Source of the DNA: Hymenobacter cellulosivorans
GTDB taxonomy: Bacteria > Bacteroidota > Bacteroidia > Cytophagales > Hymenobacteraceae
Assembly (NCBI RefSeq): GCF_022919135.1
Contig: NZ_CP095049.1
Span: 1,988,501 to 2,052,500, forward strand
Direction of reading: 5' to 3'
Length of the DNA stretch: 64,000 nt
Shown piece by piece: positions 42,687 to 51,354 of this stretch. Under the pieces are notes generated by a model, which saw only the letters and a program-made list of their open reading frames with translations, was not told the DNA's origin and made no database searches. Position 1 is the first letter of the stretch, and every line of letters starts with the position of its first letter. Both the position numbers and the translations under genes were made by a program.

Positions 42687-43178
42687 TTATAAGTCAATAA
42701 AGCCAGAATCAGGTAAGCCTTGAACAGATTTCTGTCTTTCAGCCATATGAATAATAGTTGCCAATACTTTACGGAAGTCTCTGCCTTTTTTGTCATTGTA
42801 ATCATAACGGTGGCATTCACTATAATAGCGAATAGTTCTACTAGTATTATTTTCCTTAACAGTTAATGTATAATCTTCTCCTGAGGGTATTGCTTTTTCA
42901 GTACACTTAGCAGTTATTGATAGTGGGTAAGCGTAATAATTTATAGAAGACAATACTTGATAAATGCTGTCTATCTGCAGAGGTGTAATATTAATTTTTA
43001 CAGTAGTATCACCGTTAAACTGAATAGATTTAGTATAAGTCTGTGCTTCACGAGTTATCAATATGATGTTATGTTCTTCTGACAGTTGAACAGAAAAATC
43101 TGAAGGCGCATGCTGTTCTGTACTGCAGCTAGTAGTAAATGCGAATAGTAATATGAACAAGGATAGTCTGTAAGTCAT
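42687..43178 (-). CDS. AT-rich lipoprotein of unknown function
   Basis: The product has 163 residues with lipobox FTTSC near Cys18 (an ATG at 43184 would add two residues). The mature part is beta-rich: VQLSEEHNIILITREAQTY, TVKINITPLQIDSIYQVLSSI, DYTLTVKENNTSRTIRYYSEC, then a helix RDFRKVLATIIHMAERQ. Two cysteines (AKCTEK, SECHR) may pair. The base composition is strikingly AT-rich against the rest of the window, which suggests recent transfer. No family recognised. Confidence 0.65.
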   Translation of the reverse strand: MTYRLSLFILLFAFTTSCSTEQHAPSDFSVQLSEEHNIILITREAQTYTKSIQFNGDTTVKINITPLQIDSIYQVLSSINYYAYPLSITAKCTEKAIPSGEDYTLTVKENNTSRTIRYYSECHRYDYNDKKGRDFRKVLATIIHMAERQKSVQGLPDSGFIDL

Positions 43179-43198
43179 CCACATAATATTTAAAATAA

Positions 43199-43230
43199 AA
43201 CCCCGCGCCGGCCGAAGCCAACGCGGGGTT
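43199..43230 (-). terminator. Terminator of the isocitrate dehydrogenase gene
   Basis: Arms AACCCCGCG and CGCGGGGTT form a perfect nine-base stem; on the minus strand it is followed by a T-rich run. It lies 28 bases beyond the icd stop. Confidence 0.88.
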
Positions 43231-43257
43231 ATTACTTATTTGGCTACTGCCAAGCTA

Positions 43258-44523
43258 CTACATCCGGGCGATAATCTCGTCGCCGAACTCCGAGCATTTC
43301 AGCAGGGTAGCGCCTTCCATCAGGCGTTCGAAGTCGTAGGTTACGCGCTTGGCGGCGATGGAAGCTTCGAGACCTTTGTAGATCAGGTCGGCGGCTTCCT
43401 GCCAGCCCAGGTGCTCGAGCATCATGGCGCCGGAGAGAATCACCGAGCCGGGGTTTACCTTATCGAGGCCGGCATACTTGGGAGCCGTGCCGTGGGTAGC
43501 TTCGAAGATGGCGTGGCCGGTCATGTAGTTGATGTTGGCACCGGGCGCAATGCCGATACCGCCTACGATGGCAGCCAGGGCGTCGGAGATATAGTCGCCG
43601 TTCAGGTTCAGGGTCGCAATAACCGAGTACTCGGCGGGGCGGAGCAGGATCTGCTGCAGGAAGGCATCGGCGATGCTGTCCTTAATCAGCAGCTTGCCGC
43701 TTTCCAGGGCCGCCTTCTGCTGGGCATCGGCTACTTCCTGACCCTGCTTGGCTACGATTTTGTCGTACTGGGCCCAGGTGAATACCCGGTCGCCGAACTC
43801 GCGCTCGGCCAGCTCGTAGCCCCAGGTTTTGAAGGCACCCTCGGTGAACTTCATGATGTTGCCTTTGTGCACGATGGTCACCGAAGGCTTCTTGTGGATC
43901 AGGGCGTACTCGATGGCGGCGCGCACGAGGCGCTCGGTGCCTTCCTTCGAAACAGGCTTGATGCCGAACGAGGACGACTCGGGGAAGCGGATTTTCTTCA
44001 CGCCCATCTCGTCCTGCAGGAATTCCAGCATTTTCTGGGCCTGGGGCGTGCCGTTCATGTACTCGATGCCGGCGTAGATGTCTTCGGTGTTCTCGCGGAA
44101 GATCACCATGTCGGTCAGGTTGGGCTGCTTCACGGGCGAAGGCACGCCTTCAAACCAACGCACGGGGCGCAGGCAAGCGTAGAGGTCGAGCTCCTGGCGC
44201 AGGGCCACGTTCAGGGAGCGGATACCACCGCCGACGGGCGTGGTCAGGGGGCCTTTGATGCCCACCAGGTATTCGCGGAAAGCGTCGAGGGTTTCGTTGG
44301 GCAGCCAGTTGCCGGTTTGCTTGAACGACTTCTCGCCCGCCAGCACCTCTTTCCACATCAGCTTGCGCGAGCCACCGTACGCCTTTTCTACCGCCGCGTC
44401 GAATACGCGCACGGAAGCGGCCCAAATGTCCGGACCGGTACCATCGCCCTCAATGAAAGGAATTACGGGTTGGTCGGGCACATTCAGCTTGCCGCCTTTG
44501 ATGGTGATTTTGTTCTCTGCCAT
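43258..44523 (-). CDS. icd: NADP-dependent isocitrate dehydrogenase
   Basis: This is a 421-residue protein of the E. coli Icd type. It has [14 protein letters not shown] at the N-terminus, [13 protein letters not shown] with the substrate-binding and potentially phosphorylated Ser103, [59 protein letters not shown] (metal-binding Asp region) and [26 protein letters not shown]. It converts isocitrate to 2-oxoglutarate in the TCA cycle and makes NADPH. Single gene with its own terminator. No AceK kinase lies in the window, so control by phosphorylation is not shown. Confidence 0.97.
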   Translation of the reverse strand: MAENKITIKGGKLNVPDQPVIPFIEGDGTGPDIWAASVRVFDAAVEKAYGGSRKLMWKEVLAGEKSFKQTGNWLPNETLDAFREYLVGIKGPLTTPVGGGIRSLNVALRQELDLYACLRPVRWFEGVPSPVKQPNLTDMVIFRENTEDIYAGIEYMNGTPQAQKMLEFLQDEMGVKKIRFPESSSFGIKPVSKEGTERLVRAAIEYALIHKKPSVTIVHKGNIMKFTEGAFKTWGYELAEREFGDRVFTWAQYDKIVAKQGQEVADAQQKAALESGKLLIKDSIADAFLQQILLRPAEYSVIATLNLNGDYISDALAAIVGGIGIAPGANINYMTGHAIFEATHGTAPKYAGLDKVNPGSVILSGAMMLEHLGWQEAADLIYKGLEASIAAKRVTYDFERLMEGATLLKCSEFGDEIIARM

Positions 44524-44616
44524 TGTTAAAAGTTGTCAGTTGCGAATTGACAGTTATTTGGGGTGTTTAAGTTGTTGTTAGAGGTAATAAACCCGTTTGA
44601 CTTAGCTTCTTAGCCC

Positions 44617-44705
44617 GTCATGCTGAGCTTGCCGAAGCATCTCTACCACAGTAGTGACTAGATTTTACCACAGCGGTAGGGATGCTTCGGCAAGCTCAGC
44701 ATGAC
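44617..44705. repeat. REP-like inverted repeat, type A
   Basis: Two 31-base arms, 44617-44647 and 44675-44705, are reverse complements with a single mismatch and enclose a 27-base loop. The arms begin GTCATGCTGAGC. The element sits between icd and the M16 peptidase gene, both on the minus strand. It looks like the dispersed palindromes common in Cytophagales genomes. Confidence 0.85.
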
Positions 44706-44731
44706 AGACGAAAAGGCATAACGAATGCTTT

Positions 44732-47700
44732 TTAATAGCCGAAAATCTCTTTCAGCGTGAGTTGCTGGACCTGGCCGTACTTGGCCAGCTCCTTGAAGTT
44801 GAGACGGTCCTTGGAGCCGATTACCAGGATGGTCTGGCTTTGGCCTTTGACTTTGGCTTGCTGAAACTTCTTCAAATCGTCGAAGCTCATGTTCTGGGTT
44901 TGCTCGTACACGTCGCGGCGCAGGTCGTAGTCCAGGCCCAGGCGCTTGGCGCGCTCGTAGCTGAAGAGGATGTCGGACTTGGTGATGCGCTCGGTGGCGA
45001 TGCTGTTGCGGATGCTTTGCTTGGCAATCTGCAGGTTGGCTTCGGCCACGGGCAGGTCGTTGAGCAGGGTTTCCATGCCGGCCATGGCCTCGCCGAGTTT
45101 GTCGCTCTGGGTGCCGATGTAGCTCAGGTTGTAGTTGGAGCGGCCCAGCTTGTCGGCGCTGGCGTAGCGGGAGGAGGCGGAGTAAGCTAGGGCCTTGGAT
45201 TCGCGCAGCTCCTGAAACACGATGCTGCCCATGCCCCCGCCGAAGTACTCGTTGTAGAGGCTCACGGTGGGCACCAGGGCCTTATCGTAGACGTCGCCGC
45301 GGGTCAGGAACAGGATTTCGGCCTGCACCATGTTGTAGTCGACCCAGTACACCTTACGGTCTTTGAGCGGCTGCTCGGCAAAGTCCTTATTGGCGGGAAC
45401 AGGCGTAAGCTTGGTGGGGGTGCGGTGGTAAGCGTTAAGAACAGTCACCACACCAGCCGAGTTTTCGGTCTGACCAGCGTTACTTCCATCACTCTTGACA
45501 GTAACGGTTTGTTGTCCTTCCGTACGACGCGGGCCATAATACAGCACCCGGTGCTGGTAGCTGGTCAGCTTTTTGGTCAGAGCCGTGAGGTCATTGGGCT
45601 TCAGGGCCTTAAGCTCTTTCTCGCTCAGCTGGCTAGTAAAGGGGTTTTTAGGGCCGTACTTGGCGTAATTCAGCATGGCCTGGGACAGGATAACCTGCTT
45701 ATTCAGCTTGGCATCCTTGCGGGCCTTGAGTACGCCATCCACCATATCCTTTAGGGCTTTGGCGTCGGGCTTGGGGTTAGCCAGCAGGCTTTCAAAGAGC
45801 TGCAGGGCCGGCTCGAAGTTGCTGTCGAGGCCACCGAGGCTGACGTAGACCCGGTCCTGCCCGCTGCTCACGCCGAAGGAGCAGCCCAGCTTGTAGAACT
45901 CCTGCTGCAGTTGGGCCGCCGAGAACTTATCGGTGCCCAGGTACTGGAGGTAGTCGGCGGCCAGGCCCAGCTTGGGGTCGTTATTGGTGCCCAGGTCTAG
46001 GATGTAGTACAGGTTGAACAGCTCGTTTTCGGTGTTCTTGGTGTAGTACACCGGAATGCCCGAGGCAAGCTTAGTTTCCTGAATGTCCTTTTTATAGTCG
46101 ACAAATACCGGCTGCAGCTCGGGGCTGGGCTTGCTCACCACTTCCTTATAGAAGCTGGAGGCTACTTCGCGGTTGACAGGCACCGGGGTAATGGCGGGCT
46201 TCACCACTTTGGGCGTGCTCGTGTCCTTGCCGGTTTTCTTGTAAATCAGCGCGTAGCCGGGGCCGTAGTACTGGTTGGCTACGCGCAGCACCTCGGCTTT
46301 GGTGATTTTGCCGAAGTCCTCGTACTGCTGCAACACGTCCTTCCAGCTCTGGCGCGAGACAAACGCGGCCACGAAGGCGCCGGCGCGGGCCTCGTTGCTT
46401 TCGTAGCTGCGGGTGCGCTGCAGCTTCTCGTTGTTGATGATGGCCGGAATCAGCCAGTCGGGGAAGTTGCCCTTCTTCACCAGCTCCAGCTGACTCAGCA
46501 GCAGGTCGCGCACCTGGGGCAGGGTCTGGCCCTGGCGCGGGGTGGCGTAAAGCACGTGCGACGAGTAGTCGTTGTTGATGTCGGTGAACGAGGCGGCTTG
46601 CAACACGCGCTGCTGCTGGTTCAGGTTCAAATCAATCAGGCCGGCCTGTCCGTTGGTCAGGATCTTGTCGATCATGCGCAGCACCAGGGCATCATGGGTG
46701 GCCGCGCCGGGGAAGCGGAAGCCGAGCATCACGTTTTCGGCATCGGGGCCCACCACTTCTTTTACTACGGGAGCCGTAATGGCGTCCTCTTGGGCGGGCG
46801 AGAAGGCCGGTACCGGCTTGCTCTGCAGCTTGCCGAAGTACTGGTCGATGATGCGGATGGTCTGGTCGTAGTCCAAATCCCCGCTCAGGCACAGGGCCAC
46901 GTTGTTGGGCACGTAGTACTGGCCGAAATACTTCTTGATTTCGGTAATCGAAGGGTTTTGCAGGTGCTGAATGGTCCCGATGGTGGTCTGAGTGCCGTAC
47001 TCGTGCTTACGGTACAGGCTGGCGTTCAGCGCCTCGTATTCCTTGCTGAAGTCGTTGTCTAGCCCGCGGTTTTTCTCCTCGTACACGGCTTCCAGCTCGG
47101 TGTGAAACAGGCGGGGTACCAGTTCGCCCAGCCGCTCACTTTGAATGGCGGCCCACTTCTCAATCTGGTTCGAGGGAATATCTTCCTGATACACCGTCTG
47201 CTCCACCGAAGTATAGGCGTTGGAGCCCTTCGAGCCGATGGCGCCCATCACCTTGTCGTACTCGTTGGCCACGGCGTACTTGGCCGCCACGCTCGAAATC
47301 GAGTCAATCTGGTGGTAGAGTTTCTTGCGCTCCGCCGGGTCAGTTTTCGAGCGGTAGACCTCGTAGAGGGCCTCAATCTTATCCAGCTCGGGCTTTTCGG
47401 CGGCCCAGTTCTGGGTGCCCAGGCGGGAAGTGCCCTTGAACACCATGTGTTCGAGGTAGTGGGCCAGGCCGGTGGCAGTGTGCGGGTCATTTTTGGAGCC
47501 AGCGCGCACGGCCAGGTAGGTCTGAATGCGCGGGGCATCATCGTAGTCCGAGAGGTAGACCGTCAGGCCGTTGTCGAGGGTGTAGATGCGGGCCTTAAGC
47601 GGGTCACCTTCGACAGTTTCGTACTTATATTCTTTCTGCTGAGCCGGGGCCATTGGGGTCGGAGCAGTGGTAGCCGCTGCGGTGGCGGCCGGCTTGCTCG

Positions 47701-47767
47701 TCTGGCACTGGGTGGTGAGCCCAAGCGCCGCAATGGCTGGAAAAAGAAGCAGAAAGGGTTTTTTCAC
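44732..47767 (-). CDS. M16 zinc metallopeptidase (pitrilysin/insulinase-like) lipoprotein
   Basis: The product has 1011 residues. A signal with lipobox (LGLTTQC, Cys21) precedes two pairs of M16 domains. The first half is catalytic: HYLEH (His103, Glu106, His107) in the inverted zinc motif HxxEH, with the distal Glu expected about 75 residues on in LEAVYEEKNR. The second half is the inactive partner (QELRESKALAYSASSRYAS as R/Y-type end motif). It degrades peptides in the periplasm or at the surface. GTG 47767 is chosen since it gives a good signal peptide; an ATG at 47833 would add 22 residues ahead of it. Confidence 0.92.
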   Translation of the reverse strand: MKKPFLLLFPAIAALGLTTQCQTSKPAATAAATTAPTPMAPAQQKEYKYETVEGDPLKARIYTLDNGLTVYLSDYDDAPRIQTYLAVRAGSKNDPHTATGLAHYLEHMVFKGTSRLGTQNWAAEKPELDKIEALYEVYRSKTDPAERKKLYHQIDSISSVAAKYAVANEYDKVMGAIGSKGSNAYTSVEQTVYQEDIPSNQIEKWAAIQSERLGELVPRLFHTELEAVYEEKNRGLDNDFSKEYEALNASLYRKHEYGTQTTIGTIQHLQNPSITEIKKYFGQYYVPNNVALCLSGDLDYDQTIRIIDQYFGKLQSKPVPAFSPAQEDAITAPVVKEVVGPDAENVMLGFRFPGAATHDALVLRMIDKILTNGQAGLIDLNLNQQQRVLQAASFTDINNDYSSHVLYATPRQGQTLPQVRDLLLSQLELVKKGNFPDWLIPAIINNEKLQRTRSYESNEARAGAFVAAFVSRQSWKDVLQQYEDFGKITKAEVLRVANQYYGPGYALIYKKTGKDTSTPKVVKPAITPVPVNREVASSFYKEVVSKPSPELQPVFVDYKKDIQETKLASGIPVYYTKNTENELFNLYYILDLGTNNDPKLGLAADYLQYLGTDKFSAAQLQQEFYKLGCSFGVSSGQDRVYVSLGGLDSNFEPALQLFESLLANPKPDAKALKDMVDGVLKARKDAKLNKQVILSQAMLNYAKYGPKNPFTSQLSEKELKALKPNDLTALTKKLTSYQHRVLYYGPRRTEGQQTVTVKSDGSNAGQTENSAGVVTVLNAYHRTPTKLTPVPANKDFAEQPLKDRKVYWVDYNMVQAEILFLTRGDVYDKALVPTVSLYNEYFGGGMGSIVFQELRESKALAYSASSRYASADKLGRSNYNLSYIGTQSDKLGEAMAGMETLLNDLPVAEANLQIAKQSIRNSIATERITKSDILFSYERAKRLGLDYDLRRDVYEQTQNMSFDDLKKFQQAKVKGQSQTILVIGSKDRLNFKELAKYGQVQQLTLKEIFGY

Positions 47768-48128
47768 GAAATTCCCAGGGCAGAAAGCGAGGCGTAAGGA
47801 CAAGGTTTCAAAGATAGGCGGCCGGTATTGCAATTAAAAATACAATGCGCTATTGGATTGATTATGAGCGGTTTTTAAGTTGGGCGCAAAGTCCGGAATA
47901 ATTAGTATGTAAGGACGCCTAGTTTTGGGTAGTAAGCAGCAAGCCAATGACTGGCCGTGCGCGGGGCTCGGCGGCCGCGGCGGCGGCTAGGGCGGTAAGT
48001 CAGGGCGAAACAGGCTAAAATGCTAGTAGCGCGAACGTTGCAGTTCGCGTGCCGAAACGACATCCGTAGAAACGGCGCGGGGCACGCGAACTACAACGTT
48101 TGCGCTACTTATTACTGGCAGCAACCTA
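47768..48128. other. Intergenic region with a REP-like element
   Basis: About 360 bases separate the M16 gene from dnaX. The only clear structure is the inverted repeat at 48025-48109. The stretch 47834-47930 is AT-richer and should hold the M16 promoter. Confidence 0.5.
48025..48109. repeat. REP-like inverted repeat, type B
   Basis: Two 29-base arms (48025-48053 and 48081-48109) match as reverse complements with two mismatches and a 27-base loop. The arms begin AGTAGCGC and end with TTCGCGTGCC. It lies 20 bases downstream of the dnaX stop, so it may also act as its terminator or stabilise the transcript. Confidence 0.83.
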
Positions 48129-50267
48129 TTAGTCGGTATCCAGGCCCAGGCGTTGCTTCATGGTGAGCAGCACCGGGAATTTCTCGGAGAGGTACTCGAA
48201 TTTATCGGCCGAGGTGTAGAGCATGCGGCCGGTGGGTGCTTTTTCGGCTAACACCACCTGCACGTTGAGGTGGCGGTAGCCGGTGCGGCGGCGCAGTTCG
48301 GTGAGCAGCTCCGCGCGGAAATCGTTGAATTGGTCGAGCTGTACGGGGTTGTCGACGGTGAGGTGCACCACGTGGTGCTCGTCGACCAGAATAGGCCGGT
48401 TGAGCAGCACGTACTCCGTCATGCGCTCCGCCCTTCTCGACTCCTTGATTTCGTTCCAGACCTGGAGCAGCTTTTCCTCGTCGATGGGCGGTAAGCCTGT
48501 GACTGGGCCCGTAACTTCTTCCTCCACCACGGCCGGGCCGGCCTGACTGGCCGAAACCTGCTGGGCTACCTGGGCCTTGAGGTCCTTGAGGCTGGGAATA
48601 AGCTTGGCCGCGGGGCTCAGGGGCTTGAGCATGGGCGCGATGCGGCGCGGGCCCTCCGGCTCGTGACCTTCAAAGCTCGGCGCCCCGATTTCCACGTGCG
48701 GGCTGGTGTCACGGAACTGCCGCACGGGCTCCACCACCTCCGGCTCCTCGATACTGGGCGTGTCGTGCAGCTCCTCAATGCCGCTTTCGATGGGTACAAT
48801 TGGCTCCGGGTCGGCGGGGGCCGTCACGACGGGCGGGGCTACGGTAACCGAAACCGGGGCAGGGGGCGTAGTTTGGGTAATAGTAGCCGCTACGGCCTGG
48901 GGCGCACCGTTCACGGCTGGCGCAGGCGTACCGTTTACCGCCGACGCAGCTCCGTTTGTGGCGGGAGCCGGCGCGGCTGAGCTATTCGGGCTCGGCGCAA
49001 CGGGCGCTACACTAGTTTTTTTTTTAGCCTCGCCGTTGGACGAAGGAGCCATTTCGCGGGCAAACTGCACCGCCCCGTTGAGGTAGGCCAGCTTCATGAG
49101 CATGAGCTCCACGTGGAGGCGCTGGTTTTTGGCCTGCTTAAATTCCCGGTCGCACTGGCTTACCAGGTTCAGAGCCGAGAGCAGAAAGGCCAGGGGCGCG
49201 GCCTGGGCCTGCTGCACGTAGCGGGCCCGGATGCCTTCCGACACTTCCAGCAGCTGCACCGTCACTTGGTCTTTGCACACGAGCAGGCCGCGCAGATGCT
49301 CGGCAGCACCCACCACGAAGTTGTGCAGGTCGAAGCCGTTCTGGACTACCTCATCCAGCAAGAGCAGGGTCTGGGACAGGTCTTCGCGCAGCAAAGCGTC
49401 GATGAGGCGGAAGTAGTACTCGTAGTCGAGGATGTGCAGGTTCTGCACCACATCCTTGTAGGTCAGATTGTGGCCCGAGAAGGTCACCATCTGGTCGAAC
49501 ATGCTTAGCGCGTCGCGCAGGCCGCCGTCGGCTTTCTGGGCCAGCAGGTGCAGAGCGTCGTCTTCGGCCTGAATTTTCTCCTGGGTAGCTACGTGGCGCA
49601 GGTGCCCGCGAATGTCCTCGACCCGAATCCGGTTGAAGTCGAAAATCTGGCAGCGCGACAGAATCGTGGGGATAATCTTGTGGCGCTCGGTGGTGGCCAG
49701 AATGAAAATGGCGTAGGACGGCGGCTCTTCCAGGGTCTTCAGAAAGGCGTTGAAGGCCGCGTTAGACAGCATGTGCACCTCGTCGATAATGTAGACCTTG
49801 AAGCGGCCCTGCTGGGGAGCATAGCGCACTTGCTCCACCAGGCTGCGGATGTCTTCCACCGAGTTGTTGGAAGCGGCATCCAGCTCGTGCACGTTAAACG
49901 AGGCGTTTTCCTGGAAGGCCCGGCAGGAAGGGCACTGCCCGCAGGCTTCGAGCTCAAACGGGGTATTGTCCGGGTCCGCAGCTTTCTGCAATGCGGCGGG
50001 CACCAGCTCGGGCTGGGTGCGCAGCAGCTCCGACACGGGCCGGCCCTGACGCACGTGCTGCTCCACAAACTCGCAGTTAATAGTCTTGGCCAGAATCCGG
50101 GCGCAGGTGGTTTTGCCCACGCCCCGGGGGCCGCAAAACAAGAAGGCCTGGGCCAGATGCTTGCTGGTAATGGCATTCTGCAGCGTGGTAGTCACGTGCT
50201 GCTGGCCCACCACGCTTCTGAACGTGGCAGGACGATATTTACGGGCCGAAACGACGAAATTTTCCAT
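48129..50267 (-). CDS. dnaX: DNA polymerase III subunit tau (and possibly gamma)
   Basis: The product has 712 residues. Domain I starts VSARKYRPATFRSVVGQQHV, with Walker A GPRGVGKTT, a four-cysteine zinc module ending ACGQCPSC, the DEVHMLS Walker B region and LATTERHKIIPTILSRCQ with the SRC motif. Domains II and III follow to about residue 400. A Pro/Ala-rich linker (about 415-560) leads to a C-terminal domain that in tau binds the polymerase. It loads the sliding clamp and couples the replisome. ATG 50267 is chosen for the family start MENFVVSARKYRP. A run of ten A at codons 415-418 sits exactly at the start of the linker (see the separate entry). Confidence 0.97.
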   Translation of the reverse strand: MENFVVSARKYRPATFRSVVGQQHVTTTLQNAITSKHLAQAFLFCGPRGVGKTTCARILAKTINCEFVEQHVRQGRPVSELLRTQPELVPAALQKAADPDNTPFELEACGQCPSCRAFQENASFNVHELDAASNNSVEDIRSLVEQVRYAPQQGRFKVYIIDEVHMLSNAAFNAFLKTLEEPPSYAIFILATTERHKIIPTILSRCQIFDFNRIRVEDIRGHLRHVATQEKIQAEDDALHLLAQKADGGLRDALSMFDQMVTFSGHNLTYKDVVQNLHILDYEYYFRLIDALLREDLSQTLLLLDEVVQNGFDLHNFVVGAAEHLRGLLVCKDQVTVQLLEVSEGIRARYVQQAQAAPLAFLLSALNLVSQCDREFKQAKNQRLHVELMLMKLAYLNGAVQFAREMAPSSNGEAKKKTSVAPVAPSPNSSAAPAPATNGAASAVNGTPAPAVNGAPQAVAATITQTTPPAPVSVTVAPPVVTAPADPEPIVPIESGIEELHDTPSIEEPEVVEPVRQFRDTSPHVEIGAPSFEGHEPEGPRRIAPMLKPLSPAAKLIPSLKDLKAQVAQQVSASQAGPAVVEEEVTGPVTGLPPIDEEKLLQVWNEIKESRRAERMTEYVLLNRPILVDEHHVVHLTVDNPVQLDQFNDFRAELLTELRRRTGYRHLNVQVVLAEKAPTGRMLYTSADKFEYLSEKFPVLLTMKQRLGLDTD
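49016..49025 (-). promoter_or_regulatory. Ten-A slippery run in dnaX, candidate site that makes gamma
   Basis: On the coding (minus) strand GCT is followed by A10 and then CTAGTGTAG. In the normal frame this reads Ala-Lys-Lys-Lys-Thr-Ser. A slip of -1 gives AAC TAG, and a slip of +1 gives CTA GTG TAG; both stop almost at once. The shortened product would have about 418 residues, close to the 431 of E. coli gamma. E. coli uses ribosomal frameshifting and Thermus uses RNA polymerase slippage on a poly-A run in the same gene, so a similar mechanism is plausible here. Confidence 0.65.
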
Positions 50268-50326
50268 ACTCCTTCCTGCAAAGATACCCCGAAAAGACGG
50301 GCTTTGGAAAGTTTGCAAAGAGCATT

Positions 50327-51094
50327 TCAGCCGGCCACGCCCAGCACCTTACACAAGGCTGCCGTTCGGTTATCTACCTCCAGTTTAACATAGATGTTCT
50401 GCAAATGATTCTGCACCGTGCGGGGGCTGATGCTCAGGCACCGACTGATTTCCTTGTCGCTCAGGCCCTGGCGCAGGTAGCCCAGGAGTTCGGCTTCGCG
50501 GGGCGTTAAATGGTTCAGTAGAAGCGGGCTGTTGGGAGGTAGTGCAGGAGGAGAGGCTACAGTTTGAGCCTGTCGCACGGCCTGCTGGAAGTGGGGCACC
50601 AGCAGCGTGAGTAGGTAACGGTCGGCCTCGCTAAACTCCCGGCCAGCCCGGTTGAGGGTGCAGGTAATCCAGCCGTATTCCACCACGGGCAGCCCCACAA
50701 TCAGTTCCCGCAGGGGCAGGCCGGTTGGTTGGTAAAACTCCTGATACAGCGTTGAATTGCGAAACTTCTGGGTTGGCCGAAAGTCACTGGTGCGCAAGGC
50801 TTCCGGACGCCGCTCTATAATAAGGCTCTGGAAGAGCGGATGCTCGGGCAACAACTGGCGCAGGGTTTCGAAGTCAGGCAGGGAAAACCGCTGGGCCGGG
50901 TAATACCCCAGGTTTACCATGCTGCTGGTCTGGTCGAAGCCGTCGATACTAACAATTTCGGCACTGAGGGCTGCGGCTGTGGCCTGGGCTAGTCGTGTAA
51001 ACACCGGCCCGGCCTCAGTGGCATACACCAGCAGAATAGCCTGCTGCAGGCACTGCAGTTCCGCGGGGCGCAGATAGGTGGGAGAAAGAGCCAT
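50327..51094 (-). CDS. LuxR-type HTH transcriptional regulator
   Basis: The product has 255 residues. The C-terminal domain (about 190-250) is a LuxR/GerE HTH: LTPREAELLGYLRQGLSDKEISRCLSISPRTVQNHLQNIYVKLEV. The N-terminal 170 residues look like a GAF-type sensor fold (IVSIDGFDQTSS, LPLRELIVGLPVVEYGWITCTLNRAGREFSEADRYLLTLL). No receiver domain is present, so it is not a classic response regulator. It points away from the HTCS at 51355 and downstream lies dnaX. Targets are unknown. Confidence 0.88.
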   Translation of the reverse strand: MALSPTYLRPAELQCLQQAILLVYATEAGPVFTRLAQATAAALSAEIVSIDGFDQTSSMVNLGYYPAQRFSLPDFETLRQLLPEHPLFQSLIIERRPEALRTSDFRPTQKFRNSTLYQEFYQPTGLPLRELIVGLPVVEYGWITCTLNRAGREFSEADRYLLTLLVPHFQQAVRQAQTVASPPALPPNSPLLLNHLTPREAELLGYLRQGLSDKEISRCLSISPRTVQNHLQNIYVKLEVDNRTAALCKVLGVAG

Positions 51095-51354
51095 CAGAAT
51101 AGCGGCAATACGAGACGTTAATGCAAAGCGGCAGGTTGATTGTGTACGAGCTAAACTACCAACCCGAGCATATAGTAACTAGGTAATATTACTCATTTAT
51201 CCCGACTTGTCAGCGCGTAGCTTGCGGCAGCCCCCGAAAGTAGATTGGTAGTGTACATCATTATGTGATTGAAGTAGATACGCTTTCAGGCTACACTTGA
51301 AGGGACGAATACAGCCTGGTTTTTTCACCGACTGCCGCTTGGCTTTTCTGCTCT
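51095..51354. other. Divergent regulatory region
   Basis: This 260-base gap lies between the divergent LuxR-type regulator and HTCS genes and should hold both promoters. It is AT-rich around 51160-51210 and contains a small perfect palindrome GTAATATTAC (51183-51192). I cannot assign promoter elements with confidence. Confidence 0.4.

Noticed and set aside
43258..44523. Regulation of isocitrate dehydrogenase by phosphorylation
   Set aside because: The serine motif is present, but it is also needed for substrate binding, and no AceK gene is in the window.
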